Shown here one piece after another: positions 50,991-58,617 of a stretch of 64,000 bases of DNA. Position numbers and translations under genes: made by a program. The stretch comes from Streptomyces lincolnensis (lineage in GTDB: Bacteria > Actinomycetota > Actinomycetes > Streptomycetales > Streptomycetaceae): the NCBI RefSeq assembly GCF_001685355.1, contig NZ_CP016438.1, positions 2,294,001 through 2,358,000 on the forward strand, given 5' to 3'. The notes under the pieces are model-generated. The model was given only the letters and a program-made list of their open reading frames with translations. It was not told where the DNA came from and made no database searches. Each line of letters starts with the position of its first letter. Within the stretch, counting starts at the first letter, position 1.

Positions 50991-51031
50991 TGGGGGCTGG
51001 TCGCGCAGTTCCCCGCGCCCCTTCGGGGCGC
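50991..51031. repeat. Dispersed 32-base repeat, copy 2, with hairpin
   Basis: The second copy of the repeat occupies 50991-51022. Its end forms a seven-base-pair hairpin GCGCCCC-TTC-GGGGCGC (51015-51031) that could terminate transcription after the GntR gene. It differs from the copy at 35905 by one base. Confidence 0.75.
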
Positions 51032-51046
51032 TCAATACGTCGTACG

Positions 51047-52204
51047 ATGCCCAGCGTGACGCACGACGACGCTCCGCTGCTGGCGGACCTCATGCCGTGG
51101 TCCGTCGCACCGCCGCGGCTCGGCCGGGGGTGGCCGACGGGTCCCGACGCGGCATCCCTGAAGGCCCGCTGGGACGCCCTGCTGAAGGCCGAGGGACCCG
51201 ACCGCGAGGCCCTGTTCGAACCGACGCGTTCCCGCACCCTGCGCTCGGCGGTCGGACAGCTGCCGGGACAGAGCGGCGGCACGGAGAGGCTGGCCCGCGC
51301 CTCGGGCCCCTGCCCGGAGCCCGTCCGCGTCCTGGCCGCCCCCTTCGACGAGCAGTGGCTGATCCCCGACCACCGGCTGATCGACGCGGCCCGGCCCGAG
51401 TTGTGGCGGGTGGCCGACGCGCAGCAGGTCTTCGTCGCCGAGATCCCGGCAGCCGCCGAGCCGGCCGACCCTCCGCTGCTGGCGACCTCCCTGCTGCCGC
51501 TGCTCCGCCCGGGCCGCGTCCGTCCGCTCTTCCGCCGCCCCGGCGGCACGGAACCCAACCTCGCGCCCGGCCTGCTGGAGCACCTGGGCACCCGCCTCGG
51601 CCGCCCGCCCGAGCCGCTGGACGTGCTCGCCTGGACGGTGGCGGCCGTACGCCCCGGCCTGGCCGTCCCCCTGACCGAGGACCCCGAACTGTGGGCGCGC
51701 GGTGTCGAGTCGGGCCGCCGCACGCTGTGGCTGATGCGCCGCGACGGCGAGCGCCCCAAGCTCCCCGGCGGCCGCCGTCCCTACGTCCGGGCCCCGCTGC
51801 CGTCCCGGCCGCTGACCCTGCACTACGACCGTGAGGAGGAGAGCCTGCACCTCGACGAGGGCCGCGTCTCCCCCGTACCGCCCGAGGCCTGGGACTTCGA
51901 AGTGGGCGGAGTGCGGGTGCTGGAGCAGTGGTTCACGGCCCGCACCGCGGAGGCCGAGCCGGGCACGCTGGCGGCGATCCGCCCGACGGGCTGGACGCAG
52001 GGGTGGACGTCGGAACTGCTGGAGCTGATCACCGTGCTGGCGCTCCTCGCGGAGCCGCGGGAGGAGCCGGAGGTGACCGCGCCGATCACGGCGGCGGAGC
52101 TGCGAAAGGCGGGCGTCCTGCCGGTACCGGACGCGGCCCGCAGGCCGGCGTCGGTACTGGACGGACACGAGGAGGGGCCGGAGGGCCAGCTCGCGCTGAT
52201 CTAG
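51047..52204 (+). CDS. Type ISP restriction-modification specificity-domain-like protein
   Basis: The 385-residue protein resembles, from memory, the C-terminal target-recognition region annotated as type ISP restriction/modification in Streptomyces: it starts with DDAPLLADLMPWSVAP, has QWLIPDHRLIDAARPELWRV, and ends in a region that includes GWTQGWTSELLELITVLALL, here split as GWTQGWTSELLE and LITVLALL. There is no nuclease, helicase or methylase domain, unlike a complete ISP enzyme (about 1500 residues), and no partner gene is adjacent. Its role is therefore uncertain, and it may be a housekeeping DNA-binding relative. The ATG at 51047 is tentative; a GTG three codons later is possible. Confidence 0.65.
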   Translation: MPSVTHDDAPLLADLMPWSVAPPRLGRGWPTGPDAASLKARWDALLKAEGPDREALFEPTRSRTLRSAVGQLPGQSGGTERLARASGPCPEPVRVLAAPFDEQWLIPDHRLIDAARPELWRVADAQQVFVAEIPAAAEPADPPLLATSLLPLLRPGRVRPLFRRPGGTEPNLAPGLLEHLGTRLGRPPEPLDVLAWTVAAVRPGLAVPLTEDPELWARGVESGRRTLWLMRRDGERPKLPGGRRPYVRAPLPSRPLTLHYDREEESLHLDEGRVSPVPPEAWDFEVGGVRVLEQWFTARTAEAEPGTLAAIRPTGWTQGWTSELLELITVLALLAEPREEPEVTAPITAAELRKAGVLPVPDAARRPASVLDGHEEGPEGQLALI

Positions 52205-52932
52205 TCCGGCCCCTGCTCCCCGACCCTGGGCGCGAAGCCGTCCAGCACGCGCACCAGCATCCGTTCGAACACGGCCTCCAGATCGATCGGCCCCGCGTCC
52301 TCCATGAAGGAGGCGGCCAGCCTCGGATAGGCGCCGGAGGCGATCTGGCTCCCCATGTAGGCGATCCGTACCGCGTTCTCCTGCTCCTGCGACCACGGCA
52401 GCGACCGCACCCGCTCGGCCGTGGCCAGTTCGTTGGAGACGTACACGGTCACACAGCCGCTGAGCATCGCCACCAGCTCGATCTTCGTGCCGGAGGGGGC
52501 GTCCAGCGGATCCAGGCAGGCCAGGCAGTGCTCCAGGTACCGCAGGGCGTTGGGGCTGAAGCCGTACGCCCCTGACATCAGCCGCACCATCCAGGGGTGC
52601 CGGTGCATGAGCGCCTTGGTCTGGCGGGCGTTGCGGAGCATGTCGGCGCGCCAGTCCCCGGTCGGCTCGAACAGCTCGTGGTCGCCGCTGACCGCGTCCA
52701 CCATCAGCTCGTACAGGTCCTCCTTGCGGGGGACGTAGTTGTACAGCGACATGGTGCCGCAGCCCAGTTCGGCCGCGACGTGCCGCATCGACACCGCGTC
52801 CAGCCCCTGCGCGTCGGCGATCCGCACGGCCGCCGCCGCGATGTCCGCGCGCGTGAACGCCGGTTTGGGCCCGCGGCCCGTCCGCTCGGGACGGGCCCAG
52901 ATCACTTCGGGTACGGCCGCTCGGCCCGCCAT
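52201..52932 (-). CDS. TetR-family repressor of the DrrAB exporter
   Basis: The 243-residue protein has a long Arg/Pro-rich N-terminus, then a TetR HTH (RHVAAELGCGTMSLYNYVPRK split as RHVAAELGCG and TMSLYNYVPRK) and a TetR_C domain (about 85-220) with cysteines CLACLD. It is divergent from drrAB and separated from it by a region with two copies of TACGTAC-N3-GTACGTA, so it very probably represses that exporter and itself. The effector is presumably a drug or endogenous metabolite. The gene end overlaps the convergent ISP-like gene by four bases. Confidence 0.9.
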   Translation of the reverse strand: MAGRAAVPEVIWARPERTGRGPKPAFTRADIAAAAVRIADAQGLDAVSMRHVAAELGCGTMSLYNYVPRKEDLYELMVDAVSGDHELFEPTGDWRADMLRNARQTKALMHRHPWMVRLMSGAYGFSPNALRYLEHCLACLDPLDAPSGTKIELVAMLSGCVTVYVSNELATAERVRSLPWSQEQENAVRIAYMGSQIASGAYPRLAASFMEDAGPIDLEAVFERMLVRVLDGFAPRVGEQGPD

Positions 52933-52960
52933 CGATCATCACCTCTTTCCCCATCCTAGT

Positions 52961-52977
52961 TACGTACACCGTACGTA
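52961..52977. promoter_or_regulatory. Operator 1 of the drrAB/tetR region
   Basis: TACGTACACCGTACGTA is a perfect seven-base inverted repeat with a three-base spacer located between the divergent starts. Confidence 0.82.
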
Positions 52978-52995
52978 GTGCGCTATGGTCGAGCC

Positions 52996-53949
52996 ATGAC
53001 TTCTACGTACGCTGTACTTAGTGAAGGTCTGGAGAAGCACTTCGGTGCCGTCCACGCGCTGCGCGGGCTCGATCTCGCGGTGGCGCGGGGCACGGTCTGC
53101 GGAGTCCTCGGGCCGAACGGGGCCGGCAAGACCACGGCCATCCGGCTGCTCACCACGCTGCTGCGGCCCGACGCGGGCTCGGCCCGGATCGCCGGGTACG
53201 ACCTGGTCCGCGAGGCCGCGGCGGTCCGCACCCGGATCGGTGTCACCGGGCAGTACGCCTCGGTCGACGGGGACCTGAGCGGCCGCCAGAACCTGAGGCT
53301 GTTCGCCCGGCTGCACCGGGTGCGGGGCCCTGCCGAGCGGGCCGGCGAGCTGCTCGACCGCTTCGGTCTGACCGAGTCCGCCGACCGGCCCGTGTCCACC
53401 TACTCCGGCGGGATGCGCCGCCGGATCGACCTGGCGGCGAGCCTGATCCGCCGCCCCGAGGTGCTGTTCCTGGACGAGCCGACCACCGGCCTCGACCCGG
53501 CCAGCCGCAACCTGATCTGGGACGCGGTGCGCGATCTCACCGCGGACGGCACGACGGTGCTGCTGACCACGCAGTACCTGGAGGAGGCCGACCAACTCGC
53601 CGACGACATCGCCCTGGTGGACCGGGGACGGGTCGCACACACGGGCTCCCCGGCCGAGCTGAAGGGGCTCATCGGGGCCCATGTCGAGGTCGTCGTCGCG
53701 CACCCGGACGTGATGGTGCGGGCGGCCGGCGTCCTCGATCAACTCACCGGCGGACAGCCGTCGTTCGACCACGACCGCAACGCGGTCGGCGCGGTCACCC
53801 GCGACGCGACGCTCACCCTCCCGCGCCTGGTGCGCGAACTGGACGCGGCCGGCGTCCCGTTGCTGGACGCGAGCCTGCGCCCACCGACCCTCGACGACGT
53901 GTTCCTCCGGCTCACCGAGGACCTGGGACAGAAGGAGACCGCGGCATGA
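52996..53949 (+). CDS. ABC transporter ATPase, DrrA type
   Basis: The 317-residue protein has Walker A GPNGAGKTT (39-47), the signature YSGGMRRR and Walker B VLFLDEPTTGLD, as in daunorubicin-resistance ATPases. A C-terminal domain (about 240-310) with LRPPTLDDVFLRLT is typical of DrrA and helps recruit the permease. With the overlapping permease gene it forms an exporter. The ATG at 52996 is preceded by GGTCGAG, a poor ribosome-binding site. Its first ten codons (ACT, TCT, GCT, GTA, CTT, AGT, GAA and others) are A/T-ending, opposite to the rest of the gene, because the second operator lies inside them. Confidence 0.94.
   Translation: MTSTYAVLSEGLEKHFGAVHALRGLDLAVARGTVCGVLGPNGAGKTTAIRLLTTLLRPDAGSARIAGYDLVREAAAVRTRIGVTGQYASVDGDLSGRQNLRLFARLHRVRGPAERAGELLDRFGLTESADRPVSTYSGGMRRRIDLAASLIRRPEVLFLDEPTTGLDPASRNLIWDAVRDLTADGTTVLLTTQYLEEADQLADDIALVDRGRVAHTGSPAELKGLIGAHVEVVVAHPDVMVRAAGVLDQLTGGQPSFDHDRNAVGAVTRDATLTLPRLVRELDAAGVPLLDASLRPPTLDDVFLRLTEDLGQKETAA
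53004..53020. promoter_or_regulatory. Operator 2, inside the first codons of drrA
   Basis: TACGTACGCTGTACTTA matches operator 1 except at two spacer positions and one arm position. It overlaps codons 3-9 of drrA. Confidence 0.75.
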
Positions 53950-54728
53950 GCACACTGGCGTACGACGGGACCGCGATGCTGGGCCGCCAGCTGCGGCGGC
54001 TGCGGAACAACCCGGGGCTGCTGATCCTGACCCAGACCATGCCGGTCAGCATGCTGCTGTTCTTCGGCTACGTGTTCGGCAGCGCGCTGGCGATGCCGGG
54101 CGAGGACTACCGGGCGTTCCTGGTGCCGGGCCTGCTCGTGGCTACCGCCGCGGGCGGGATCATGACCGGGATGTTCCAGGCCGCCCAGGACACGCACCGG
54201 GGCGTGATGGACCGCTTCCGGACACTGCCGATGAGCCGGGCGGCGGTGCCGCTCGGACAGGCGGGCGCGGATCTGGTGGTGACGGCGGCCGGGACGGTGC
54301 CCTTCCTGCTGGTCGGGCTCGCGGTGGGCTGGCGGGTCGAGGGCAGCGCGTGGGAGGCCCTGGGCGCCTTCGGTCTGTTGCTGCTGTTCCGGTTCACCAT
54401 GACCTGGATCGGGATATTCCTCGGCCTGGCCACGCGCAACGAGGAGGCGGCGGGCCAGTTGGGCGGCGCGACCTTCCTGCTGCCGCTGCTGTCCAACGCG
54501 TACATCCCGACCGAGGGGCTGCCGGGCTGGCTGCGGACGGTCGCCGAGTGGAATCCGATCAGCGCGGTGACGACGGCCCTGCGGGACCTGTTCGGGAACG
54601 CGCCGGTGCCGGAGGGCGCGGCCTGGCCAGTGGCGCATCCGATCGCCGGATCACTGGCCTGGTGTGCGGTCCTGCTGGTGGTGTTCGTGCCGGCGGCGGT
54701 GCGGCGGTACGCACGCGGCGAGCGGTGA
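53946..54728 (+). CDS. ABC-2 type permease, DrrB-like
   Basis: The 260-residue protein has six hydrophobic segments and the ABC-2 transporter motif FRTLPMSRAAVPLG in the cytoplasmic loop, with LTTALRDLFGN-like sequence (AVTTALRDLFGN) near the end. It starts at ATG within ATGA overlapping the drrA stop, giving a one-to-one stoichiometry. It forms the membrane channel for the DrrA ATPase and should export a hydrophobic compound. A terminator hairpin lies just after the stop. No biosynthetic cluster is near, so resistance to outside toxins is likely. Confidence 0.92.
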   Translation: MSTLAYDGTAMLGRQLRRLRNNPGLLILTQTMPVSMLLFFGYVFGSALAMPGEDYRAFLVPGLLVATAAGGIMTGMFQAAQDTHRGVMDRFRTLPMSRAAVPLGQAGADLVVTAAGTVPFLLVGLAVGWRVEGSAWEALGAFGLLLLFRFTMTWIGIFLGLATRNEEAAGQLGGATFLLPLLSNAYIPTEGLPGWLRTVAEWNPISAVTTALRDLFGNAPVPEGAAWPVAHPIAGSLAWCAVLLVVFVPAAVRRYARGER

Positions 54729-54730
54729 GT

Positions 54731-54753
54731 CGCCGCCGGTAGGCCGGTCGGCG
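54731..54753 (+). terminator. Terminator after drrAB
   Basis: A GC-rich hairpin (CGCCGCCGG against CCGG-CGGCG with one bulged base, four-base loop) follows three bases after the drrB stop. Confidence 0.65.
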
Positions 54754-54978
54754 TCCTCGCGGAACGGCACTGCCGGGCACGCGGGTGGGAGCGTGCCCGA
54801 ACGACCGGGGGGTGGAGGGGTGTGGGCACGGACGGGGGTCTTGCCCACGCCCGGGGGCCACACCGGTGCGTCGCTGCGCGCCGTGGGGGTGACGGGGACG
54901 GGAGCGCGGCGACGTGCCGGGACGGTGTGGCGACCGAGCGAGAGCCCTCGGGCAGGTCCCGAGGAACGACGGTGTCGC

Positions 54979-55248
54979 TCAGCGCCCGCCGAACAGCGAA
55001 CGCCGCAGGCGACGCAGCGGTGCGAAGAGCGAGACACGACTCACCCGCGCCCCCCTGGCACTGCGGTCCTTCGTGGTGTCACGTGCGGTCAGCTCACGCA
55101 TCAGCGAGGTCGCCTCGGCCGCCTCGCGCTGCGGGACGGCAGGTCCCGCCAGCACCGAAAGATGGCGGTCCAGACGCGAACTGGTCGCGTTGCTCCCACA
55201 AGTGATCGCAGGGACCCTGGCCCTGCTGCGCACTGTTATCTGCTCCAT
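54979..55248 (-). CDS. Small conserved basic protein, unknown
   Basis: The 89-residue protein is rich in Arg and Ser, ending in LRRLRRSLFGGR, with a helical middle part VPQREAAEATSLMRELTAR. The ATG at 55248 is preceded by a strong GGGGAG ribosome-binding site, which decides it against a longer frame. I recall similar short open reading frames in other Streptomyces chromosomes, but cannot name the family. It lies 126 bases after the anti-sigma gene and may belong to the same control unit. Neither an enzyme nor a membrane segment is visible; a regulatory or nucleic-acid-binding role is possible. Confidence 0.7.
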   Translation of the reverse strand: MEQITVRSRARVPAITCGSNATSSRLDRHLSVLAGPAVPQREAAEATSLMRELTARDTTKDRSARGARVSRVSLFAPLRRLRRSLFGGR

Positions 55249-55374
55249 GTCACTCCCCACCCGTACGAGTCCACCCGGCCCGGGCAGAGTAACCCTATCG
55301 CTCCCTCGGGGCACTCGTGTATCGCGGTCACAGGATTCACCTTCCCCATAAGGGGGTTGACGACCCATCGGCGG

Positions 55375-56184
55375 TTACCCTCCGAAGCCAACCGATTTCA
55401 GGGCGAGTTGGACAATCGGCTGGGTGGTGGGCTGCGGTGAGCCACCGCCCGGCTCGACGGTCACAGCGAGTGACGCCGCCGACCTGTCCAGGCCCGATGT
55501 GACCAAGGGCGTGTCGCCGTCGAAGAGGCCCAGGGAGCGCGGTTGCGCGTCGGGGCGCATGAGCCACAGTTGGTGCACCCGGTCGCTCGGCAGGTCGCCG
55601 TATCCGCTGAGGGTGACCACCGCACGCCCCTCCGCCGCCGAGGCGATCGCTCCGATACTTCGGCCCCGGGCGTCCCGCGCGGTCGTCGCCCGGGCGTCGG
55701 GAGCTCCCAGAACGTGGGCGATCTCACGCGCCTGGGCCTGCTGGGCGTTCAGCTCGTCCCGGGCCCGGTCGGCCTGGACGGCGAACAGCGAGGCGACGAC
55801 GAGCGCCGCGGCGGCCGTCGCGGTGGCGAACGGGACGAACAGCGGTCGCGGCCGGGCCGCACGGGCGCGGGCCGGCGGCGGCTGCGTGCCCCACACATGC
55901 GGCGGCAGCTGGGTCGCCCGCGGACGCGCCACCGCCTGCGGGGCGGGCTCCTGCGGGGTCGCGCGGACGGCGGCCAGCACCCGGTCGCGCATCGCGAGCG
56001 GTGGCGGGGCGGCCGTGGACCAGGCGAGCCGGACGGCGTCCTCGGACAGGGTGCGCACCTCGGCGGCGCAGGCGGCGCACTTCTTCAGATGCTTCTCGAA
56101 GCGGCGCCGCTCGTCGGGTTCGAGGGCGTCGAGGGCGTAGGGCGCGGCCAGGGAGTGGATGTCCTCCCGTCGGAACAGGCTCAT
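55375..56184 (-). CDS. rskA: Anti-sigma factor of the RskA family
   Basis: The 269-residue protein has an N-terminal zinc-binding anti-sigma motif His32-x3-Cys36-x2-Cys39 (HLKKCAAC), one membrane segment at about 115-136, and an extracytoplasmic RskA-like domain containing VHQLWLMRPDAQP and VTVEPGGGSPQPT. It should hold the sigma factor inactive at the membrane until a signal triggers regulated proteolysis. Its ATG overlaps the stop of the sigma gene (ATGA), so they are co-translated, and the pair resembles M. tuberculosis SigK-RskA. The signal, likely redox-related in mycobacteria, is not known here. Confidence 0.93.
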   Translation of the reverse strand: MSLFRREDIHSLAAPYALDALEPDERRRFEKHLKKCAACAAEVRTLSEDAVRLAWSTAAPPPLAMRDRVLAAVRATPQEPAPQAVARPRATQLPPHVWGTQPPPARARAARPRPLFVPFATATAAAALVVASLFAVQADRARDELNAQQAQAREIAHVLGAPDARATTARDARGRSIGAIASAAEGRAVVTLSGYGDLPSDRVHQLWLMRPDAQPRSLGLFDGDTPLVTSGLDRSAASLAVTVEPGGGSPQPTTQPIVQLALKSVGFGG

Positions 56185-56723
56185 GCCGCACCTCCCAGGC
56201 ACTCCCGCAGACGGGTCAGCCCGTCCCGCATCCTCGTCTTCACCGTGCCCAGCGGCAGCGAGAGCCGCTCGGCCACTTCACGGTACGTATACCCGTCGTA
56301 GTAGGCGAGGGTGACCGACTGGCGCTGGAGGGCGGTGAGGCGGTCCAGGCAGCGGCGCACCCACTCGCGCTCCAGCCCGGCCTCGACCTCCTCGGTGACC
56401 TGGTCGAAGGCGGGGTGATGGGACCGCCGTGCCTCGCGCTGTTCGCGTTCGCCGGCCGCGCGGGCGCTGCGCACCCGGTCCACGGCCCGCCGGTGGGCGA
56501 GGGTGAGGACCCAGGACAGGGCACTGCCCCGCCGGGGATCGAACCGGGCCGCGGACCGCCACAGCTCCAACAACACCTCCTGCGCCACCTCCTCCGACTG
56601 CGCCGGATCGCGTACGACCCGTCTGACAAGTCCGAAGACCGGTCCGGACACCAGCCCGTACAGATCCTCGAACGCCTGCTGATCACCACCGGCCACCATG
56701 ACCAGCAGTTCGTCCGCCTCCAC
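56181..56723 (-). CDS. sigK: ECF RNA polymerase sigma factor, SigK-like
   Basis: The 180-residue protein has sigma region 2 (about residues 10-85) and region 4 (about 125-178, including YYDGYTYREVAERLSLPLGT), an ECF architecture without region 3. The start was decided as GTG 56723, not an upstream ATG at 56780, for two reasons: GGAGGGGG lies seven bases upstream of the GTG, and the upstream ATG falls inside the predicted -10 of the gene's own promoter. It forms an operon with rskA, divergent from the DUF4331 operon. Sequence resemblance to M. tuberculosis SigK is from memory. Confidence 0.9.
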   Translation of the reverse strand: MEADELLVMVAGGDQQAFEDLYGLVSGPVFGLVRRVVRDPAQSEEVAQEVLLELWRSAARFDPRRGSALSWVLTLAHRRAVDRVRSARAAGEREQREARRSHHPAFDQVTEEVEAGLEREWVRRCLDRLTALQRQSVTLAYYDGYTYREVAERLSLPLGTVKTRMRDGLTRLRECLGGAA

Positions 56724-56778
56724 CTCGTCGCCCCCTCCGGCCAGGCCGCATCGGGGCCGCCGTCCCGCCCCACGAGAC

Positions 56779-56805
56779 ATTCGCAACGAACCCACCTCCG
56801 GATGG
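56779..56805 (-). promoter_or_regulatory. SigK-type promoter of the sigK-rskA operon
   Basis: On the minus strand CCATCC (56800-56805) and CGAAT (56779-56783) are 16 bases apart, as in the SigK consensus CCATCC-N15/16-CGAAT. Transcription should start near 56772, leaving a leader of about 50 bases before the GTG, which supports autoregulation. Confidence 0.72.
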
Positions 56806-56890
56806 GGTTACGGATCGCGGAGCGCAAAACGCGGGTCGCCGCACGATGAAACAACTTCGGTGCCGCGCCGTAAGAACGTTTGGCATTCGA

Positions 56891-56918
56891 CCAATCCGCC
56901 CTGCCGACCGCTCCGAAT
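56891..56918 (+). promoter_or_regulatory. SigK-type promoter of the DUF4331 operon
   Basis: CCAATCC (56891-56897), a 15-base spacer and CCGAAT (56913-56918) match the SigK-like promoter almost fully. The predicted start, near 56925, lies 32 bases upstream of the ATG, and the promoter faces away from that of sigK. Confidence 0.72.
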
Positions 56919-56956
56919 CGCGTTCGTCAGGCAAGTTGGGACTGAGGACGGACGGC

Positions 56957-58489
56957 ATGACACCTATCTCCAGGAGCAGCTCGGGACGCAGGAGCGTCGC
57001 GACGCTCGTATGTGGTGCGCTGGCCGCCGGCGGCCTCGCAGCCGCCGGCGTGGCCACGCTGGAACCGGGGGCGGCCTCCGCCTCCAGCCACCGGGAGGCC
57101 CCGCTCATCTCGGGGCAGCCCCAGTTCGACAACACGGACGTGTACGCGTTCGTCAGCCCGGACCACCCGGACACGACGACGCTCGTCGCGAACTGGATCC
57201 CCTTCGAGGAACCGGCCGGCGGACCGAACTTCTTCACGTTCGCCGAGGACGCGCAGTACGACCTGCACATCGACAACAACGGTGACGCGCAGGGCGATCT
57301 GCTGTTCCGCTACACGTTCAAGACGCAGACGAAGAACGACAAGACGTTCCTGTACAACACCGGCGCGGTCACCAGCCTGGACGACCCGGACCTCAACATC
57401 ACGCAGACGTACGACATCGAGATGATCAAGCTGCGCAAGCAGAAGGTCACGTACAAGACGAAGATCGCCGACGACGTCCCGGTGGCACCGTCGAACGTCG
57501 GCAAGGCGTCGATGCCGGACTACGCCACGCTGCGCAACGAGGCGGTCCACAAGCTCACCAACGGCGCCAAGACGTTCGCCGGACAGGCCGACGACCCGTT
57601 CTTCCTGGATCTGCGGGTCTTCGACCTGCTGTACGGCGGGAACCTCTCCGAGGTCGGCAACGACACCCTCAAGGGCTACAACGTCAACTCGATCGCCCTT
57701 CAGGTCCCGACGGACATGATCGCCGAGTCGAAGGAGCAGCCGGTCGTCGGCATCTGGTCGACGACCCAGCGCAAGAACGCGCAGGGCTACTTCTCGCAGG
57801 TGTCGCGTCTGGGCATGCCGCTGGTCAACGAGGTGGTCAACCCGATCAAGGACAAGGACAAGTTCAACGCGTCCTCGCCGTGGGAGGACGCCCAGTTCCT
57901 GAAGAACGTCACCAACCCCGAGCTGCCGAAGCTCATCGAGGCGATCTACAAGATCCCGGCTCCCAAGGAGCCGCGCAACGACCTCGTCGACGTCTTCCTC
58001 AAGGGTGTGGAGGGGCTCAACCAGCCGCCGCACGTGACGCCGTCGGAGCAGCTGCGCCTGAACACCTCGATCAAGCCGGCCGCCGAACCCAAGCGGCTCG
58101 GTGTGCTGGACGGCGACAACGCGGGCTTCCCGAACGGGCGTCGGCTCTCCGACGACGTGCTCGACGCCGCGCTCCAGGTCGTCGAGGGTGAACTGGTCGG
58201 CGCGAAGAACGACCTCGGCGACGCGGTCGACAAGAACGACAAGGACTTCGAGAAGGCCTTCCCCTACGTCGCGCTGCCGACGGAGGGCTCGCGCGGCCCG
58301 CTCGCCAAGGGCACGACCGAGGGCAACGACGTCCGCAACCAGCTCGGTGACGCCCTCCAGCCGGCCGGTGCCGGCGGTATGGACGACACCACCCTGATCG
58401 CCGGCTCGGCCGGCGCGGGCGCGCTCGGCATCCTGCTGATCGGCGGCGCGCTGATGTGGTGGCGCCGGATGCGGGAGCGGGCGTACTAG
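56957..58489 (+). CDS. DUF4331 secreted/anchored protein, SigK target
   Basis: The 510-residue precursor has a signal peptide (about residues 11-42, ending ASASSHREAPL) and a DUF4331 domain starting at HREAPLISGQPQFDNTDVYAF, split as HREAPLISGQPQF and DNTDVYAF. Conserved later motifs include NNGDAQGDLLFRYTFKTQ. A C-terminal hydrophobic helix (about 475-500) with a basic tail MWWRRMRERAY anchors it to the membrane, so the domain faces outside. The family has no known activity. It is the first gene of an operon with a TPR protein and a NicO-type transporter, behind a SigK-type promoter. Confidence 0.93.
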   Translation: MTPISRSSSGRRSVATLVCGALAAGGLAAAGVATLEPGAASASSHREAPLISGQPQFDNTDVYAFVSPDHPDTTTLVANWIPFEEPAGGPNFFTFAEDAQYDLHIDNNGDAQGDLLFRYTFKTQTKNDKTFLYNTGAVTSLDDPDLNITQTYDIEMIKLRKQKVTYKTKIADDVPVAPSNVGKASMPDYATLRNEAVHKLTNGAKTFAGQADDPFFLDLRVFDLLYGGNLSEVGNDTLKGYNVNSIALQVPTDMIAESKEQPVVGIWSTTQRKNAQGYFSQVSRLGMPLVNEVVNPIKDKDKFNASSPWEDAQFLKNVTNPELPKLIEAIYKIPAPKEPRNDLVDVFLKGVEGLNQPPHVTPSEQLRLNTSIKPAAEPKRLGVLDGDNAGFPNGRRLSDDVLDAALQVVEGELVGAKNDLGDAVDKNDKDFEKAFPYVALPTEGSRGPLAKGTTEGNDVRNQLGDALQPAGAGGMDDTTLIAGSAGAGALGILLIGGALMWWRRMRERAY

Positions 58490-58499
58490 AGCGGTGCCG

Positions 58500-58526
58500 G
58501 TCGGCCCTCCTCCCGGACGGGCCGAC
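58500..58526 (+). terminator. Hairpin between DUF4331 and TPR genes
   Basis: GTCGGCCC (58500-58507) and GGGCCGAC (58519-58526) make a perfect eight-base-pair stem with an 11-base loop. It may be an attenuator or mRNA processing site within the operon rather than a full stop. Confidence 0.5.
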
Positions 58527-58617
58527 GCACCCCACCGACCGGCGCGGCCCGCTCGTAACCCATCCCCCACGGCGCGGGCCGCGCCGCCCCACGCACCACA
58601 CCGACCAAGGAGAGGGC

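Noticed and set aside
51047..52204. Complete restriction-modification system
   Set aside because: Only a specificity-like segment is present, with no nuclease, helicase or methylase nearby.
56724..56780. Upstream ATG as start of the ECF sigma factor
   Set aside because: It lies in the predicted -10 of the SigK promoter, and a better ribosome-binding site is found at GTG 56723.
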